A stretch of 64,000 nt of DNA. It comes from Legionella bozemanae. Lineage in GTDB: Bacteria > Pseudomonadota > Gammaproteobacteria > Legionellales > Legionellaceae. Position 1 is the first letter of the stretch, and each line of letters begins with the position of its first letter. The notes beneath the pieces are model-generated. The model did not search any database and was not told the DNA's origin. It saw only the letters and a program-made list of their open reading frames with translations. Shown here in pieces: positions 18,986 to 26,431 of this stretch. The position numbers and the translations under genes were made by a program. Location of the stretch: NCBI RefSeq assembly GCF_001648595.1, contig NZ_LBAW01000021.1:1-64000 (forward strand), written 5' to 3'.

Positions 18986-19666
18986 GTGATTTTAAAATTA
19001 ATTATTCATACGTTTCTGACGTTATTAATTATGGCGTTTTTTCTTTTTATACCTGTTGGTACTCTTAATTGGCCAAGCGCATGGATCTTTCTTTTGCTTC
19101 AAGGAGGTTTTGGATTAGCGATTGGTTTTTGGTTAGCTAAACATGATCCCGAGTTATTAAAGGAAAGGCTATCTTTTGTTATTCAACGAGGCCAAAAAAA
19201 ATGGGACAAATTGGTTATGATACTTTTCTCAATTTTGCAAATAACCTGGTTGCCTTTTATTGCATTCGATGTGGCTCGCTCGCAGACAGATATGATCCCT
19301 TTTTTAGTCAAAGTGCTGGCAGCCATTCTAATAATAATAGGATTCTCTATTTTCTATTTGGTATTTAAAGAGAATACTTATGCCTCTCCTGTTGTAAAAA
19401 TTCAGAAAGTGCGAGAGCATAAAATCGTTACTACTGGTCCTTATCGCTATGTTCGTCATCCCATGTATTCTGGAGCTACACTTTATTTTCTTGGTATCCC
19501 TTTATTGCTAGGCTCCTGGTACGGTTTATTTTTTACTTTCTTTTTGACAATTCTGCTGATCATACGGGCTATGCTTGAGGAAAAAGCGCTGACAGAGGAG
19601 TTTTCAAACAGTTATAAGGAATATGTCCAACGTGTTCACTACCGTTTTATTCCTTTCGTTTATTAA
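18986..19666 (+). CDS. Membrane methyltransferase, isoprenylcysteine-type (ICMT/PEMT fold)
   Basis: A 226-residue inner-membrane protein with four to five hydrophobic helices. The C-terminal half has the family signature: VTTGPYRYVRHPMYSGATLY, then LRAMLEEKAL-type residues (IIRAMLEEKALTEEFSNSYKEY spans about 193-214) and RFIPFVY at the end. These residues bind S-adenosylmethionine in isoprenylcysteine and phospholipid methyltransferases; bacterial members often have unknown substrates. The start is a GTG at 18986 with AGGGA 10 bases before it; an upstream ATG is closed at once. The SDR gene follows by 59 bases in the same direction. Confidence 0.8.
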   Translation: MILKLIIHTFLTLLIMAFFLFIPVGTLNWPSAWIFLLLQGGFGLAIGFWLAKHDPELLKERLSFVIQRGQKKWDKLVMILFSILQITWLPFIAFDVARSQTDMIPFLVKVLAAILIIIGFSIFYLVFKENTYASPVVKIQKVREHKIVTTGPYRYVRHPMYSGATLYFLGIPLLLGSWYGLFFTFFLTILLIIRAMLEEKALTEEFSNSYKEYVQRVHYRFIPFVY

Positions 19667-19725
19667 CCGTTATTGGAAATTAAAGGCTTTTGGCAATTAT
19701 TTTAACTTTAAGATAGGAATTTATA

Positions 19726-20391
19726 ATGAAAATTTTATTAACTGGCGCTACAGGGCGGCTTGGCAGAGAAATTTCAAAATTCCTAAATACTCCCAGCAAC
19801 AAAATAGCTTTGCATGGTAGAAATCAAAATAATTTAAATACGTTAGCCACGTCTTTAGATAAAAGTGAAGTGATAACTGTTGCTCATGATTTATCCTTTC
19901 CTGAAGCGGCTGAATCCATCATTCACGAGGTAATTGAGCATTTTGAAGGGTTAGATGTTTTAATTAATAATGCGGCATGTTTCAATTTTGGAAATTTAAT
20001 AAATATGCCCCTTCCGATAATAAAAGATACGATTCAGACTAATCTCGTATCTTTAATTGTGCTGACTCGCTGTGCTTTACCTTACTTGATCGCAAGTAAA
20101 CAGGGGATAATAATTAATATTGCTTCTACAGCAGGGCAGGACTATATACCTGGCGCAGCAGCTTATTGTGCAACAAAACATGGGGTTTTCGGTTTTTCGG
20201 GATCATTATTTGAAGAAGTAAGAGAACAAGGAGTTAGAGTGTGTACCCTTGCTTCAGGGCAGCTCACGATACCTGATGTAAATGAGAAAAATACAATCCC
20301 CCCTACAGAACTGGCTCAACTTGTAAATTATCTTCTTAACTATCCAGGCACTAAAAGCTTCCCGCGGGAGATAATCGTTGGAGCCATCTAA
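19726..20391 (+). CDS. Short-chain dehydrogenase/reductase
   Basis: A 221-residue Rossmann-fold oxidoreductase. LLTGATGRLGREI (residues 4-16) is the nucleotide-binding loop, DVLINNAACF the NNA motif, NIASTAG the catalytic serine strand and AYCATKHG the Y-x-x-x-K pair. The length is at the short end of classical SDRs. An AGGAAT lies just before the ATG. It follows the membrane methyltransferase closely and may share its transcript. The substrate cannot be told. Its stop is 31 bases from the end of the convergent HEAT-like gene. Confidence 0.85.
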   Translation: MKILLTGATGRLGREISKFLNTPSNKIALHGRNQNNLNTLATSLDKSEVITVAHDLSFPEAAESIIHEVIEHFEGLDVLINNAACFNFGNLINMPLPIIKDTIQTNLVSLIVLTRCALPYLIASKQGIIINIASTAGQDYIPGAAAYCATKHGVFGFSGSLFEEVREQGVRVCTLASGQLTIPDVNEKNTIPPTELAQLVNYLLNYPGTKSFPREIIVGAI

Positions 20392-20422
20392 ATATTTCAA
20401 TTTGTTTTATATAGGAAACCAC

Positions 20423-21322
20423 TCAGGCTTCAGTAAATTCTGCAAGAGAGGCTTTTACATATTCACTATTGTCTTGAAGTGCTAAAGCCAATTCAGCAGA
20501 TTTATTCGGATAATTTGATAAGATTGCTTTCCACGCGATGGCCCTTAATTGCTCGTTGTCATGGGTCATAGCAATGGTTCGTATGAGATCCAAACTGCTT
20601 TTATTTTTTAATTTGATTGCTACATCAATTAAAGTGCGCATTTGAGCCAAACGGTCAAGGTTGCCTAAAATGAGTTTGGCTTTCCCTTGTTCCCCAAACA
20701 ATTCGAATTCATATTGGCGGCGTTTCGTTGTTTTTGGCAAAATTAAATTGAGTGAAACCGTTATGGATTCCGGGGGATATTGAATATGAGCATCTGCGCT
20801 ACCATAATAATACATGACCTTGCCTTCAGTTAGATAAGTTTCCTCAGTAAACTGCAAATTTAATTCTTCTCCGGGTATTCCTTTTACTGAATCATAATCG
20901 TAATAATAAATTCGTGTTTTATAACCAGGCCCAAAGTAATTCACGGTAAAAAAATCAAAGTTGTGATCATGAGGCTCGAAATAAGAAAAAATTTTAGCTT
21001 GATTACGATCTGATAGAGGCATCCAAATGACGGCCCTTATCACATAGTTAGCCGCTTTATGAACGATAATCGTTGAAGGTTTGAATTGATTATCTATCTG
21101 AAAATTTTCAAAATTTTTTAGTTCATTACCTAATCGTTTGGTTAAAAAAGTTTTATTAAGAGCTAATTGTGCAAATTTGTTGGCAATTGTTTCTAAGTAC
21201 TCAGGTTTGTATTCTGAGGATTTCAGAGCATCAATGATTTTATTATTATCAATAAACCTAATAAATGCCTCTAATGAAATGGGCCTTTTCACTTTAGGAT
21301 AAAATGTTTCCGCCATGCTCAT
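20423..21322 (-). CDS. Cupin-like protein with C-terminal HEAT-like helices, part of putative peptide-modification locus
   Basis: A 299-residue soluble protein. A helical N-terminus (1-80) leads to a strand-rich middle (about 83-200) with FSYFEPHDHNFDFFTVNYFG (His118, His120, Asp123) and, 60 residues on, GSADAHIQYPPESIT (His179). Two close histidines and a late histidine between beta-strands are what cupin metal sites look like. Residues 215-290 form helix pairs like HEAT repeats (LRAIAWKAILSNYPNKSAEL). I know no characterised family with this build. It overlaps the gene before it by 29 bases, so both are made from one transcript. A metal-dependent oxygenase role is inference. Confidence 0.55.
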   Translation of the reverse strand: MSMAETFYPKVKRPISLEAFIRFIDNNKIIDALKSSEYKPEYLETIANKFAQLALNKTFLTKRLGNELKNFENFQIDNQFKPSTIIVHKAANYVIRAVIWMPLSDRNQAKIFSYFEPHDHNFDFFTVNYFGPGYKTRIYYYDYDSVKGIPGEELNLQFTEETYLTEGKVMYYYGSADAHIQYPPESITVSLNLILPKTTKRRQYEFELFGEQGKAKLILGNLDRLAQMRTLIDVAIKLKNKSSLDLIRTIAMTHDNEQLRAIAWKAILSNYPNKSAELALALQDNSEYVKASLAEFTEA

Positions 21323-22130
21323 TCCCCATTATCAATTCTAATGTTTTTTGTGAAGCCCGTCGTATTTCAGGATCATTATCCTCGGCCGCAATTTTTTGTA
21401 ATAAAGATAACGCACTTTTACCATTAATTTTATAGTAGTATTTCATTGCTTCCCAACGAACATGCGCGTCATAATCCGACAAAATCAGCTTTTTTAAAAG
21501 CAGTTTAACTCTCTTAACCTGCATCGCTTGAAATAATTCTAAAGTTAATCGAATTCTTGACGCGCGTACATCGGTGCTAATTCGTCGTATGGGATTTAAA
21601 GAGTCATGGTTAAAGACCCAAGTGGTTCTTGCTTTTTTATCTGAGTGCACAATAAGCAATGGTGCATTATGTGATGTATTGTAAAAATCAAGCACTGAGG
21701 AAAATGCAGGCAAGCAAACAGGCTTGTAAGAGGGTAGAATCAAATCTTCTTCTCGTTTTAGAGGACCAGGTTCCTCATACAAACGATGCTGTTGCAGGTC
21801 ACAACGATACAAAGGGACTTTAACGTCCACTTCTGATAAGTTCATTACAATGGCATCTACCTCACTTGCCGATAAAGAATTGGAGGATGCCTTGCAGTGG
21901 GTAAAACGCATTAATAAATGAATACCTGGTTGTTGGTAAAAATATATTTTATTTTCTTCAGCAATTCTATCGTTGGCCGTTATTTCTATTAGAAAGCTAT
22001 TAATCAGAGAAATGATGTCTTCCCTTGTTAATTCGCTGAAAATTAGAGCTAAATCAAAAAAATTCTTACTCGGCTTACACATTGCTTCATAAAGGATATG
22101 GCCGAGTTGATAAAATGTGAGTGAACTCAA
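21294..22130 (-). CDS. HEAT-like protein, partner of the cupin-like protein
   Basis: A 278-residue soluble protein. Its build follows its neighbour: helical N-terminus (1-60), a strand-rich middle (about 95-190, including APLLIVHSDKKARTTWVFN) and two C-terminal HEAT-like helix pairs (about 200-270: SDYDAHVRWEAMKYYY and EDNDPEIRRASQKTLELI). The middle lacks the clear HDH motif of the partner, so it may be a non-catalytic paralogue. The start is TTG at 22130: AGGAGG lies eight bases before it on the minus strand and no better start exists. It diverges from the 50-residue peptide gene, with about 195 bases between the starts, enough for two promoters. Confidence 0.55.
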   Translation of the reverse strand: MSSLTFYQLGHILYEAMCKPSKNFFDLALIFSELTREDIISLINSFLIEITANDRIAEENKIYFYQQPGIHLLMRFTHCKASSNSLSASEVDAIVMNLSEVDVKVPLYRCDLQQHRLYEEPGPLKREEDLILPSYKPVCLPAFSSVLDFYNTSHNAPLLIVHSDKKARTTWVFNHDSLNPIRRISTDVRASRIRLTLELFQAMQVKRVKLLLKKLILSDYDAHVRWEAMKYYYKINGKSALSLLQKIAAEDNDPEIRRASQKTLELIMGNEHGGNILS

Positions 22131-22324
22131 ATGAAAATCCTCCTCTAATTTATTTGAATATAGCTAAAAAATATGGAGATATCCATTCACAATATAACGA
22201 TAAAATTTCCAGTCATATTTTATTTGTACGAGCTATTGCTGCTGCAATTTCCGTAAACTATACTAAAATAAAAAAGGGAAAAGCTTACGTTAAGCTTTGT
22301 GGTTAAATGCAATGAGGAGGTAAT

Positions 22325-22477
22325 ATGAAAGACGAAATACTTGATGGACTTCAAAACAACCCTGAAATTGAATTTGTTGAATTAGATGAAGTTTCAATTG
22401 CAGGAGCAGATGCAACCCAAATAACAGCACAAGAAGAAGGCCGAGTTTTAGGTTTTGGATGTATTGATAGTGAATAA
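22325..22477 (+). CDS. 50-residue acidic peptide, candidate RiPP precursor
   Basis: A short gene with a near-perfect ribosome binding site (GAGGAGGT, ending four bases before the ATG). The product is acidic and helical in its first half (MKDEILDGLQNNPEIEFVEL), then DEVSIAGADA, then a short tail ending GRVLGFGCIDSE with a single Cys46. The hydrophobic spacing before Ala26-Gly27-Ala28 resembles double-glycine-type leaders, which would leave a core of about 22 residues. It lies between the two HEAT-like genes and a hydroxylase-like gene and is followed by a long hairpin. No bacteriocin family is recognised. An ordinary small protein is the alternative. Confidence 0.6.
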   Translation: MKDEILDGLQNNPEIEFVELDEVSIAGADATQITAQEEGRVLGFGCIDSE

Positions 22478-22484
22478 ATAATTT

Positions 22485-22558
22485 TTTACAGATTAGAGAG
22501 TAAGTAAAAATTTTTTCGGCTGAAAAAATTTTTAAAATTAACTCTCTTACTGTAAATT
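22485..22558. terminator. Long bidirectional hairpin between convergent genes
   Basis: The inner stem AAAAATTTTTTC-GGCT-GAAAAAATTTTT is perfect. The outer arms TTACAGATTAGAGAGT and ACTCTCTTACTGTAA pair with one or two bulges, giving a stem of about 30 pairs. A- and T-runs on both sides let it stop transcription from the peptide gene and from the convergent hydroxylase gene. Confidence 0.75.
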
Positions 22559-22594
22559 TTTATTCTACAAAGCTATTTTAGATGTGTATTGGGG

Positions 22595-23539
22595 TTAAGA
22601 GGATAAGATGTATAATTCTATATTTCTTATTAATTCCTGAATATTTTTATCTTGTTTTTCTAATTTAGATAGAAGAGATTTACTTCCTTCTCCGGATAAA
22701 GCCTTTTTGACCGCAGCAAAAAATTTTTCCCTGACTAATAATGGATTAGAGAGCTTGGTTGATTCATCCTCATCCCACCAAAAATTCAAATTAATATTGA
22801 TGTCACCAAGATGGTTGAAGCTGTGCAACCAATAGGCGGGAATAAATAAGATCTCTCCTGCATCTAATCTCCCCACAAAGTACCCCACGTTCCTGTATTG
22901 AGGAAATCGAAGGTAATCGGGTTTCAGGATATTTACTTGACTAAAGTTGGCTACCCCATTCCCACTGTATAAATTAAGATAATAATTTTGCGTATTTAGA
23001 GGAGGAAATAAAAAAATGTTTTTTGAACCTTTAATTTGAGCATTCAAATTATGACAACCATTTTGATCATAATGCAACCACGATACAACATTTTTGGGCG
23101 AAATCCATAGCCCTCCACTATGCAGCTTATTTTTATCTATTAGTGATGGGATTTCGAAATCTTGCGTTAAAACATCAAGCTGTTGGTTATATTTTTTTTT
23201 ATCAAACAGCGATAATTCATCCCCAGCTAGAAATACATTTTTAAATTCTTTTAGCAGCTTGATAAAATGAATCAACTTCCCCTCGTTAAAAAAAGCGTTT
23301 TTATCCGTTTCTTTATCCATAAAGCTAAGGTCGGGATACACGTTTGATTTAGAAATATAATAACGTACCTTAATTTGGCCTATAGTTTTTGCAAAGTAAT
23401 CCAGGGACCATAATTTATATCCTCGCCAGAACTCAACAACATCTTTTATAATTACAGGATTATTTTGCAAAACATAGTTCGAATGAAACTGTTCTGGAGT
23501 GAGAGAGTTTACATGATCAATAACCCCGATTTTTTTCAT
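22595..23539 (-). CDS. JmjC/cupin_8-type 2-oxoglutarate-dependent hydroxylase
   Basis: A 314-residue protein. The N-terminal part has the usual NPVIIKDVVEFW entry strand (27-38). The double-stranded beta-helix core has WLHYDQNGCHNLNAQIKG (His156-x-Asp158), GSKNIFLFPP with Lys173 placed to bind 2-oxoglutarate, and IPAYWLHSFNHLG with His239, completing the iron-binding H-x-D...H triad. Members hydroxylate protein or peptide side chains. Its nearest neighbour is the 50-residue peptide gene, which it faces tail to tail, so that peptide is an obvious candidate substrate; this is inference. The ATG at 23539 has no strong ribosome binding site. Confidence 0.8.
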   Translation of the reverse strand: MKKIGVIDHVNSLTPEQFHSNYVLQNNPVIIKDVVEFWRGYKLWSLDYFAKTIGQIKVRYYISKSNVYPDLSFMDKETDKNAFFNEGKLIHFIKLLKEFKNVFLAGDELSLFDKKKYNQQLDVLTQDFEIPSLIDKNKLHSGGLWISPKNVVSWLHYDQNGCHNLNAQIKGSKNIFLFPPLNTQNYYLNLYSGNGVANFSQVNILKPDYLRFPQYRNVGYFVGRLDAGEILFIPAYWLHSFNHLGDININLNFWWDEDESTKLSNPLLVREKFFAAVKKALSGEGSKSLLSKLEKQDKNIQELIRNIELYILSS

Positions 23540-23621
23540 ACTAATGCCTTAGTCGCAAGATTAATTGACAAAGTAAAACTCTCTCTTAAAGAATTTAATA
23601 TACTTACACAACTTCTGTTAT

Positions 23622-24104
23622 TTATTTCTCTAATTTTTCTTTAAACGAAAACAAACAGGTTCTATCTTCGGGTTTTCCTTGAGCGTCAACCCAATTGATT
23701 ACCATCATAAGACCACTTGCTGCTTCATCTTTATTTGCTTTGTTTTTTGAAAATCCAACAATAACGTCAGCTGTTTCTTGACCATTGAACTGCACTTTAT
23801 GCCTTACTAAAACCTGATCATGGTCTGAGTAACTTTTCATAATACGTTCTTTATGACTGATAGCATGTCCACCAGGGAGGAGAGTTTGTTCCCCTTTTTT
23901 CCAAGTAAAGTTTTTTTCTTTTAGAACGTGGCTGAAAATTTTCTCGCAATCAGGGGAAGAACCATCACTTATTAGTTCAAAGTCCATAATTTTTGTTTGA
24001 ACATCAGTTTGAGATGCCTGTGCGCCAGAATTATTATCATCAGTTGCATATGCAAGATTCATTAATACCATTGAGGCCAGAATTGCAATCATCTTCTTTT
24101 TCAT
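23622..24104 (-). CDS. Secreted hypothetical protein
   Basis: A 160-residue protein with a classical signal peptide (KKKMIAILASMVLMNLAYA, cleavage after AYA). The start is the ATG at 24104 because AAGGAGA lies just before it; a longer frame from 24161 would bury the signal. The mature part has two cysteines that could form a disulfide (DCEKIF and RTCLFSF) and strand-rich segments such as VQFNGQETADVIVGF. It is probably periplasmic or secreted. No family is recognised. It lies upstream of the hydroxylase gene on the same strand, with an 82-base gap. Confidence 0.65.
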   Translation of the reverse strand: MKKKMIAILASMVLMNLAYATDDNNSGAQASQTDVQTKIMDFELISDGSSPDCEKIFSHVLKEKNFTWKKGEQTLLPGGHAISHKERIMKSYSDHDQVLVRHKVQFNGQETADVIVGFSKNKANKDEAASGLMMVINWVDAQGKPEDRTCLFSFKEKLEK

Positions 24105-24399
24105 TTTATTCTCCTTGATTTGTATACCTTCTAAGTACACTGTCACACGCCATGTAGGCAAAAAGCCAAGATGCGTAGCCCCTATAGAATCCAGCGTGTC
24201 ATCCGCTCCTATTCAGGAATGCATGTCGGTACTTATCGTTTTCTCCTAATGTCATCAATATAAATTATTGAAGTAAACAATTAAAATTTAGCACCTACTG
24301 GGCTTCTGCGCAATTTAACTTAAGTTTTAAATTTTCTAAGTGATTTCTTCCTCAATTTTGGGTGCATCCGTGCAAATGCCCTTGGGGGCAAGTATTGCT

Positions 24400-26019
24400 T
24401 TATTCTATATCTTTATTTATTACTACTTGATTACGACCTAAATGTTTTGCTTCATAAAGGGCTTGATCGGCTTGGTTAACTAATTTATTGATATCGCTGT
24501 CTGCATTTTTTTGAGCAATTCCGGCGCTAAACGTAGCAGAAAAATCGTCTGTATTGGCAAAAAACTCGTGCGAAAATTGTTCTCTTAGTTCATTGAGTAC
24601 TTTCTTACTTTGCTGTGCATTTGTCCCTGGTAATACAATAGCAAACTCTTCGCCACCATATCTTCCAACAATATCATTATTGCGAAGGCGAAGCGTTAGT
24701 AACGTCGCCAATTTTTTTATCACCATATCACCAAAAGGATGGCCATAGGTATCGTTGACTTTTTTAAAGTGATCGATATCTATCATAACTAAAGATAATG
24801 GTGTGTTTTTTTGTTTTGCGTAATCCAGTTCGAGTTCTAAGCGCTTTAAAAAACTTGAATGGTTTAGTAGCCCTGTTAAGCTATCAGTCGACATATAGTA
24901 ATTTAAAACTCCCGCTCTTTGCGAACGGATTCTTACAGCAGATATTAGATGTGCTGGTGATATAGGTTTGGTAAGAAAATCATCGCCGCCGATACTTAAC
25001 GCGGTTAATTGCTTACGTTTATCTTGCTCTGTCGAAAGAAAAATAATGGGTATTTTATTGTATTTGTTTTCCTGACGCAGTACTGAGGAAAGTTCCAATC
25101 CTGTACACTCAGGCATATAAATATCCATTAAAATTAAATCAGGGCGAAATTTTTCAAGATGCTTAAAGATATCCATAGGATTTGTGATTGCTTGAGCAAT
25201 CATGCCGGCTTGTTTTAAAATTAAAGAATAATATTCTCCAAGTGATTCAGAGTCATCAACTATTAAAATTCGAAAGGGAATATTCGTTGTAAAACTACAC
25301 TTTTGATTAATAATTTGAATTAAATAAAATATATCTACTGGTTTTTGAAAAAAAGCTTTACAGCCCGCCCGTACAGCTATTAAACGCGGCAATAATTCAT
25401 AATTAGGTACGATACAGAATAATTGTATAAAATAATTTTGCTTCTTAATAAGGTTGACGAGCAATTTTTGATTACGAATACTCATTAAAAAATAGGTATC
25501 AACCAATAACGCTATGGGTTGATTTTGCTGCACTTTGGTTTGCAGTTCTTTCAAATCCAATACTACTGCTGCAGAGTAACCTGCTTGCGTAAGCCCTTCA
25601 TCGAGTTCCTGCGCTAATGAGGGGTCTTGCTCTAAAATATATATGGCTTTATTTTCGATTTCTTTTGTTTCTAAAGTTAATTGAAACAAATTTTTAGACG
25701 GAGGAAGCTCTAACTTGTCTTTTATATTCATTAATAATTGAGATATGATTTGTTGCTCCTCTTCAGAGAGCAGGGTCTTACCTAATAATTTTTTTAAATA
25801 AATTTCTAATTCTCGTGCTGCTTTACTTAATTCTGAATAGCCATAAGTCCCTGCAGACCCACATAAGCTATGTACTTGACGATGAAAAATAATAAAATTT
25901 TCGCTATTAAAGCGAGTGATTAGTTCTTGCCAAGTTTGATTTATCTGCTCAATTTTATTGGGCAAATTTCTGGAATAGTTTAAAAAAAGCTCCTGTAATC
26001 GATTATGTATTTTTTCCAT
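24400..26019 (-). CDS. Hpt-REC-GGDEF response regulator (diguanylate cyclase)
   Basis: A protein of about 539 residues. The Hpt domain near the N-terminus has FHRQVHSLCGSAGTYGYSEL with the phosphorylatable histidine. A degenerate receiver-like domain (about 125-245) lacks the acidic pocket. A full receiver follows, with FRILIVDDSESL, LILMDIYMPECTGLEL and FLTKPIS. The GGDEF domain ends the protein: GRYGGEEFAIVLPG active site, preceded by RNND, a probable c-di-GMP inhibitory I-site. It should make cyclic di-GMP under phosphorelay control. The ATG at 26019 overlaps the end of the upstream REC gene by 17 bases; the longer frame to 26094 lies wholly within that gene and is unlikely. Last gene of the operon. 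Confidence 0.85.
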   Translation of the reverse strand: MEKIHNRLQELFLNYSRNLPNKIEQINQTWQELITRFNSENFIIFHRQVHSLCGSAGTYGYSELSKAARELEIYLKKLLGKTLLSEEEQQIISQLLMNIKDKLELPPSKNLFQLTLETKEIENKAIYILEQDPSLAQELDEGLTQAGYSAAVVLDLKELQTKVQQNQPIALLVDTYFLMSIRNQKLLVNLIKKQNYFIQLFCIVPNYELLPRLIAVRAGCKAFFQKPVDIFYLIQIINQKCSFTTNIPFRILIVDDSESLGEYYSLILKQAGMIAQAITNPMDIFKHLEKFRPDLILMDIYMPECTGLELSSVLRQENKYNKIPIIFLSTEQDKRKQLTALSIGGDDFLTKPISPAHLISAVRIRSQRAGVLNYYMSTDSLTGLLNHSSFLKRLELELDYAKQKNTPLSLVMIDIDHFKKVNDTYGHPFGDMVIKKLATLLTLRLRNNDIVGRYGGEEFAIVLPGTNAQQSKKVLNELREQFSHEFFANTDDFSATFSAGIAQKNADSDINKLVNQADQALYEAKHLGRNQVVINKDIE

Positions 26020-26401
26020 GACATTGGATCCATATTTTATTAAGCTCGTTTGCAAGTTCCATAGGATCAAACGGCTTGGCAATGACATCCACAACGCCCA
26101 TTTTTTTATATTCTTCGATTTCTTGTGCTTGGATTTTAGCGGTCATAAAAACAGCCGGTATTGATGAAAAGTCCTTTAACTGCCTTAACTCTTGAAGAGT
26201 AGTTGGCCCATCCTTAAAAGGCATCATGACATCAAGAAGAATTAAGTCAGGTAGAAACGTTTGTGCTGCAGATAGAGCATCTTGCCCATTGGCGCAATAT
26301 TTTACTGCAAAACCACCGATGTCCTCTAATGCAATTTGTGCAATTGCTCTAATATCCTCTTCATCTTCGGCATATAATATTTTCTTAAGTTTAGTTGCCA
26401 T
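26003..26401 (-). CDS. Single-domain CheY-like response regulator
   Basis: A 132-residue stand-alone receiver. It has KILYAEDEEDIRAIAQ (acidic pocket), LILLDVMMPFKDGP with the phospho-acceptor aspartate, FMTAKI (conserved Thr) and VIAKPFDP (conserved Lys). The ATG at 26401 is preferred because AAGGATGAGG lies just before it; a longer frame starts at 26428. With no output domain it should pass phosphate or act by binding a partner. It lies between the hybrid kinase and the Hpt-GGDEF protein, so it may shuttle between them. Confidence 0.85.
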   Translation of the reverse strand: MATKLKKILYAEDEEDIRAIAQIALEDIGGFAVKYCANGQDALSAAQTFLPDLILLDVMMPFKDGPTTLQELRQLKDFSSIPAVFMTAKIQAQEIEEYKKMGVVDVIAKPFDPMELANELNKIWIQCHGKNT

Positions 26402-26431
26402 AACCTCATCCTTATCTTTCCTAAACATTCC

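Noticed and set aside
22121..22306. A 61-residue plus-strand frame (GTG start) between the HEAT-like gene and the 50-residue peptide gene
   Set aside because: Its start lies in the first codons of the opposite gene, it lacks a ribosome binding site in its own direction, and the stretch is needed as promoter region for two divergent genes. A second short peptide cannot be fully excluded.
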